Assembly (NCBI GenBank): GCA_003448835.1
Contig: DLXM01000354.1
Location: 1 to 5,801, forward strand
Direction: 5' to 3'
From: Bacteroidota bacterium
Lineage (GTDB): Bacteria; Bacteroidota; Rhodothermia; Balneolales; HLUCCA01
DNA length: 5,801 nt
Below the pieces are notes generated by a model, which saw only the letters and a program-made list of their open reading frames with translations, did no database searches and had not been told where the DNA came from. Both the position numbers and the translations under genes were made by a program. Shown here piece after piece: positions 3,768 through 5,801 of the stretch. Within the stretch, counting starts at the first letter, position 1. Every line of letters begins with the position of its first letter.

Positions 3768-5801
3768 TCAATGATACACGGCTTTCTCTTTGATTTCAAA
3801 AGAAGCAGAAGATTCAGGTATAATTGGTAGAGTTATTAAAACTAAAGCCCCAATAATATTACCGTGACCATCCCTGACATTTCTGAAGTTGATTTCCCAA
3901 TTCAATTTACGCTCTAAAGAAATTAATCGTATCCTTTCTATAAAGAGATGTAATCCAATAGATGGACTTTGTTGAACCTCGAATTGTTTAAGTTTCTTAT
4001 TGGGAATGTGGTATGGAATCTCATCAACAGGAGTTTTTGAATTAACAAAGTATGATTCTTTTTCTTTGAATCCAGTGCCATTATCTTCTATAGCTACTAT
4101 AAGTTGACCTATATGGTTCAAATATGCTTCAATACGTATTTTTGCAAAATCTTTTTTATTGAGTAGCCCGTGATTAATCGAATTTTCTATGAAAGGTTGA
4201 AGTATTAAAGATGGGAGCAGGCATTTTTTGGGATTAATTGATGGATCACACTCAAATTTAAACTCGATCTGGGACTCAAATTTTTCAGAATCCAGTTCCA
4301 GTTGTAATTTAATTCGCTCGATCTCATCTTCTAAACTATTTGATTTTTTGAATGTGCTATCCAATTGTAACCGCAATAACTTTGTGAATTTCATAATCAT
4401 ATCACGTGCTTTATCAATGTTTCCACTAAATAATAGAAACTGGAGTGCACTAATTTGATTATAGATCGTGTGTGGTTTCATCATCGCCATTAATGCCTGA
4501 TGTTCTAGTTCAATAACACGTACCATATTTTCATGGTTAATTTGTTGTGCTTCAATTTCTGTTTTTACACTCCAACGAATTAATTGAGCCAACAAAGCTA
4601 TAAATCCTAAGATTGTTATAAATATGAACCAGGAGGTCTTCCAGAAAGGTGGCAATAGGGTAATACTCATTCGTATTGGATCTGAGTATACACTATTATC
4701 TAAAGAAAAAGCCTCGATTTCAATGGTATATGAATCTGGATTTAAATATCGGAGATTTATATTTCCAGTTGTTGTTATAACCCAATCCGGACTAAGTTCA
4801 GGAATCTTATAACGATATTTGATTTTATTACCATCCCTTAAATAAATCCCACTAAAATCAATCTCCCATTGATTTTCACTGTGGTCTACTTCATAAGCAT
4901 CCTTCACATCATAAGAAATGCCATTTACTTTTACATCTTCAATGATAATTGGGATTTTTTGACTCTCATATCCAAGAAATTCTCTTGAAAAAAGAGTAAT
5001 TCCACGATTGCCAGAAATCCAGACTTTATTATTGGTTACATCGATTCGATTAATTTGATCAATATTTAATCCATCCGACCAGGAATAGGATAGTATTGGT
5101 AAATTTGAAAGTTGATTTGACAAAGTTTTTGAGGTGTCCAGGTAGATTTTATTAATACCCTGATTGGTACCAATCCACAAGTTCCCTGACTGATCAAAAA
5201 ACGTAGACTTTACCAGATTACTTGTTAACCCATGTTCTGTTGTAATCTGTCGAATCGTGCCTGTTTGAGTACATTTAAGAATGAGTCCATTTCCATAAGT
5301 GCTTATTCCCAACCAAGATCCATACAAATTTTTGATGTCCAATATCTGGGTATTATTTACTAAAGCTGAATCGATTTTTTGAATTCCGTCCTGTTTCAGT
5401 TCATACAATCCATCTAACATACCTATGAACAGATTCCCATTTCGATCATATTCCAACGCAGTAATTCTCTTATCGTAAACTTCATCTACTTTATTAAATC
5501 CAGGTCCCGTATAACGTAGTAATTTTCGATTGGTACCTACATAAATTGTATCGTTTTTACCCTTAATTGCTTTCACTGAATATGAGGCATCAAACAGCCT
5601 TGTAGGTTCTGTCAGTATCATTGATTGTGATGAATTCACTGTTGTAGATTGCTTCCCAGTATCAATAATATCCAGCTCAAATACACCACCGATTGTACCT
5701 ATTACTAGTTTTCCAGGTATAGGTTCTGAAAGCGTCTCAATAGATGAATTCAGCGGATTATTTTGTTTAATGAGAGTTTTAAATGTAATCTCTCCTGACT
5801 C
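3768..5801 (-). CDS. LytS-type sensor histidine kinase with beta-propeller and Y_Y_Y sensor domains (5'-truncated by window edge)
   Basis: This is a membrane sensor kinase expected to pass phosphate to a response regulator, typically LytTR-type in this family; none is visible here. The frame is open to position 5801, so 677 C-terminal residues are seen and the true start lies outside. Numbering from the first visible codon, residues 1-280 hold repeated propeller blade motifs: LVIGTIGGVFELD, IYVGTNRKLLRY, LFIGMLDGLYEL, LWIGTNQGINKI and VWISGNRGITLF. A Y_Y_Y domain spans about 322-386 (YRYKIPELSPDW, then YTIEIEAFS). One transmembrane helix lies at about 389-409, followed by a coiled-coil-like linker. 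The phospho-acceptor motif is KPHTIYN at 442-448 with H444, where the family usually has PHFxFN. The ATPase domain has PFIENSINHGL at 536-546, EDNGTGF at 572-578 and SIGLHL at 614-619. The propeller and Y_Y_Y domains are expected in the periplasm and the kinase in the cytoplasm. Confidence 0.92.
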   Translation of the reverse strand, partial: ESGEITFKTLIKQNNPLNSSIETLSEPIPGKLVIGTIGGVFELDIIDTGKQSTTVNSSQSMILTEPTRLFDASYSVKAIKGKNDTIYVGTNRKLLRYTGPGFNKVDEVYDKRITALEYDRNGNLFIGMLDGLYELKQDGIQKIDSALVNNTQILDIKNLYGSWLGISTYGNGLILKCTQTGTIRQITTEHGLTSNLVKSTFFDQSGNLWIGTNQGINKIYLDTSKTLSNQLSNLPILSYSWSDGLNIDQINRIDVTNNKVWISGNRGITLFSREFLGYESQKIPIIIEDVKVNGISYDVKDAYEVDHSENQWEIDFSGIYLRDGNKIKYRYKIPELSPDWVITTTGNINLRYLNPDSYTIEIEAFSLDNSVYSDPIRMSITLLPPFWKTSWFIFITILGFIALLAQLIRWSVKTEIEAQQINHENMVRVIELEHQALMAMMKPHTIYNQISALQFLLFSGNIDKARDMIMKFTKLLRLQLDSTFKKSNSLEDEIERIKLQLELDSEKFESQIEFKFECDPSINPKKCLLPSLILQPFIENSINHGLLNKKDFAKIRIEAYLNHIGQLIVAIEDNGTGFKEKESYFVNSKTPVDEIPYHIPNKKLKQFEVQQSPSIGLHLFIERIRLISLERKLNWEINFRNVRDGHGNIIGALVLITLPIIPESSASFEIKEKAVYH

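Noticed and set aside
5637..5639. GTG codon as the start of the sensor kinase
   Set aside because: The same frame continues without a stop to position 5801 and encodes another propeller-type blade (LVIGTIGGVFELD), so this GTG is internal and the gene is cut by the window edge.

Overview
The window looks like the chromosomal replication-origin neighbourhood of an AT-rich bacterium of the Bacteroidota/Balneolota (FCB) group. The case rests on four things. The DnaA domain I sequence resembles that group. One gene encodes a beta-propeller plus Y_Y_Y sensor kinase of a type common there. A secreted beta-barrel-like protein ends in an aromatic residue. Three of the four visible gene starts lack a Shine-Dalgarno sequence. 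The phylum is an inference; genus cannot be read from this sequence.

Layout: positions 1-849 (minus) hold the N-terminal 283 codons of dnaA, cut by the left window edge after sensor 1, with a TTG start behind a strong AGGAGG. Positions 850-1264 are a gene-free, very AT-rich stretch. It holds four exact-consensus DnaA boxes and two one-mismatch boxes, all in the same orientation, around a near-pure A/T segment. This is the probable oriC and also contains the dnaA leader. Positions 1265-2518 (minus) hold a two-gene unit: a 128-residue protein of unknown function followed 6 bp later by prmC, the release-factor glutamine methyltransferase. Positions 2519-2693 are a divergent promoter region. Positions 2694-3545 (plus) encode a signal-peptide-bearing putative outer-membrane beta-barrel protein. 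Positions 3546-3767 are a convergent spacer with three inverted repeats, one followed by a T7 tract and so a likely terminator for the leftward kinase transcript. Positions 3768-5801 (minus) hold the C-terminal 677 codons of a large LytS-type sensor histidine kinase whose start lies beyond the right edge.

DnaA and the box array form one functional unit: DnaA would bind the boxes to open the A/T segment and may repress its own gene through the boxes upstream of its start. PrmC modifies translation release factors and is unrelated in pathway. The barrel protein and the kinase are convergent, and nothing in the sequence links them functionally. I see no CRISPR array, tRNA, rRNA, insertion sequence or obvious novel multi-gene defence system. 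The points most worth following are the origin architecture, the unknown gene paired with prmC, and the divergent phospho-acceptor and ATP-lid motifs of the kinase.
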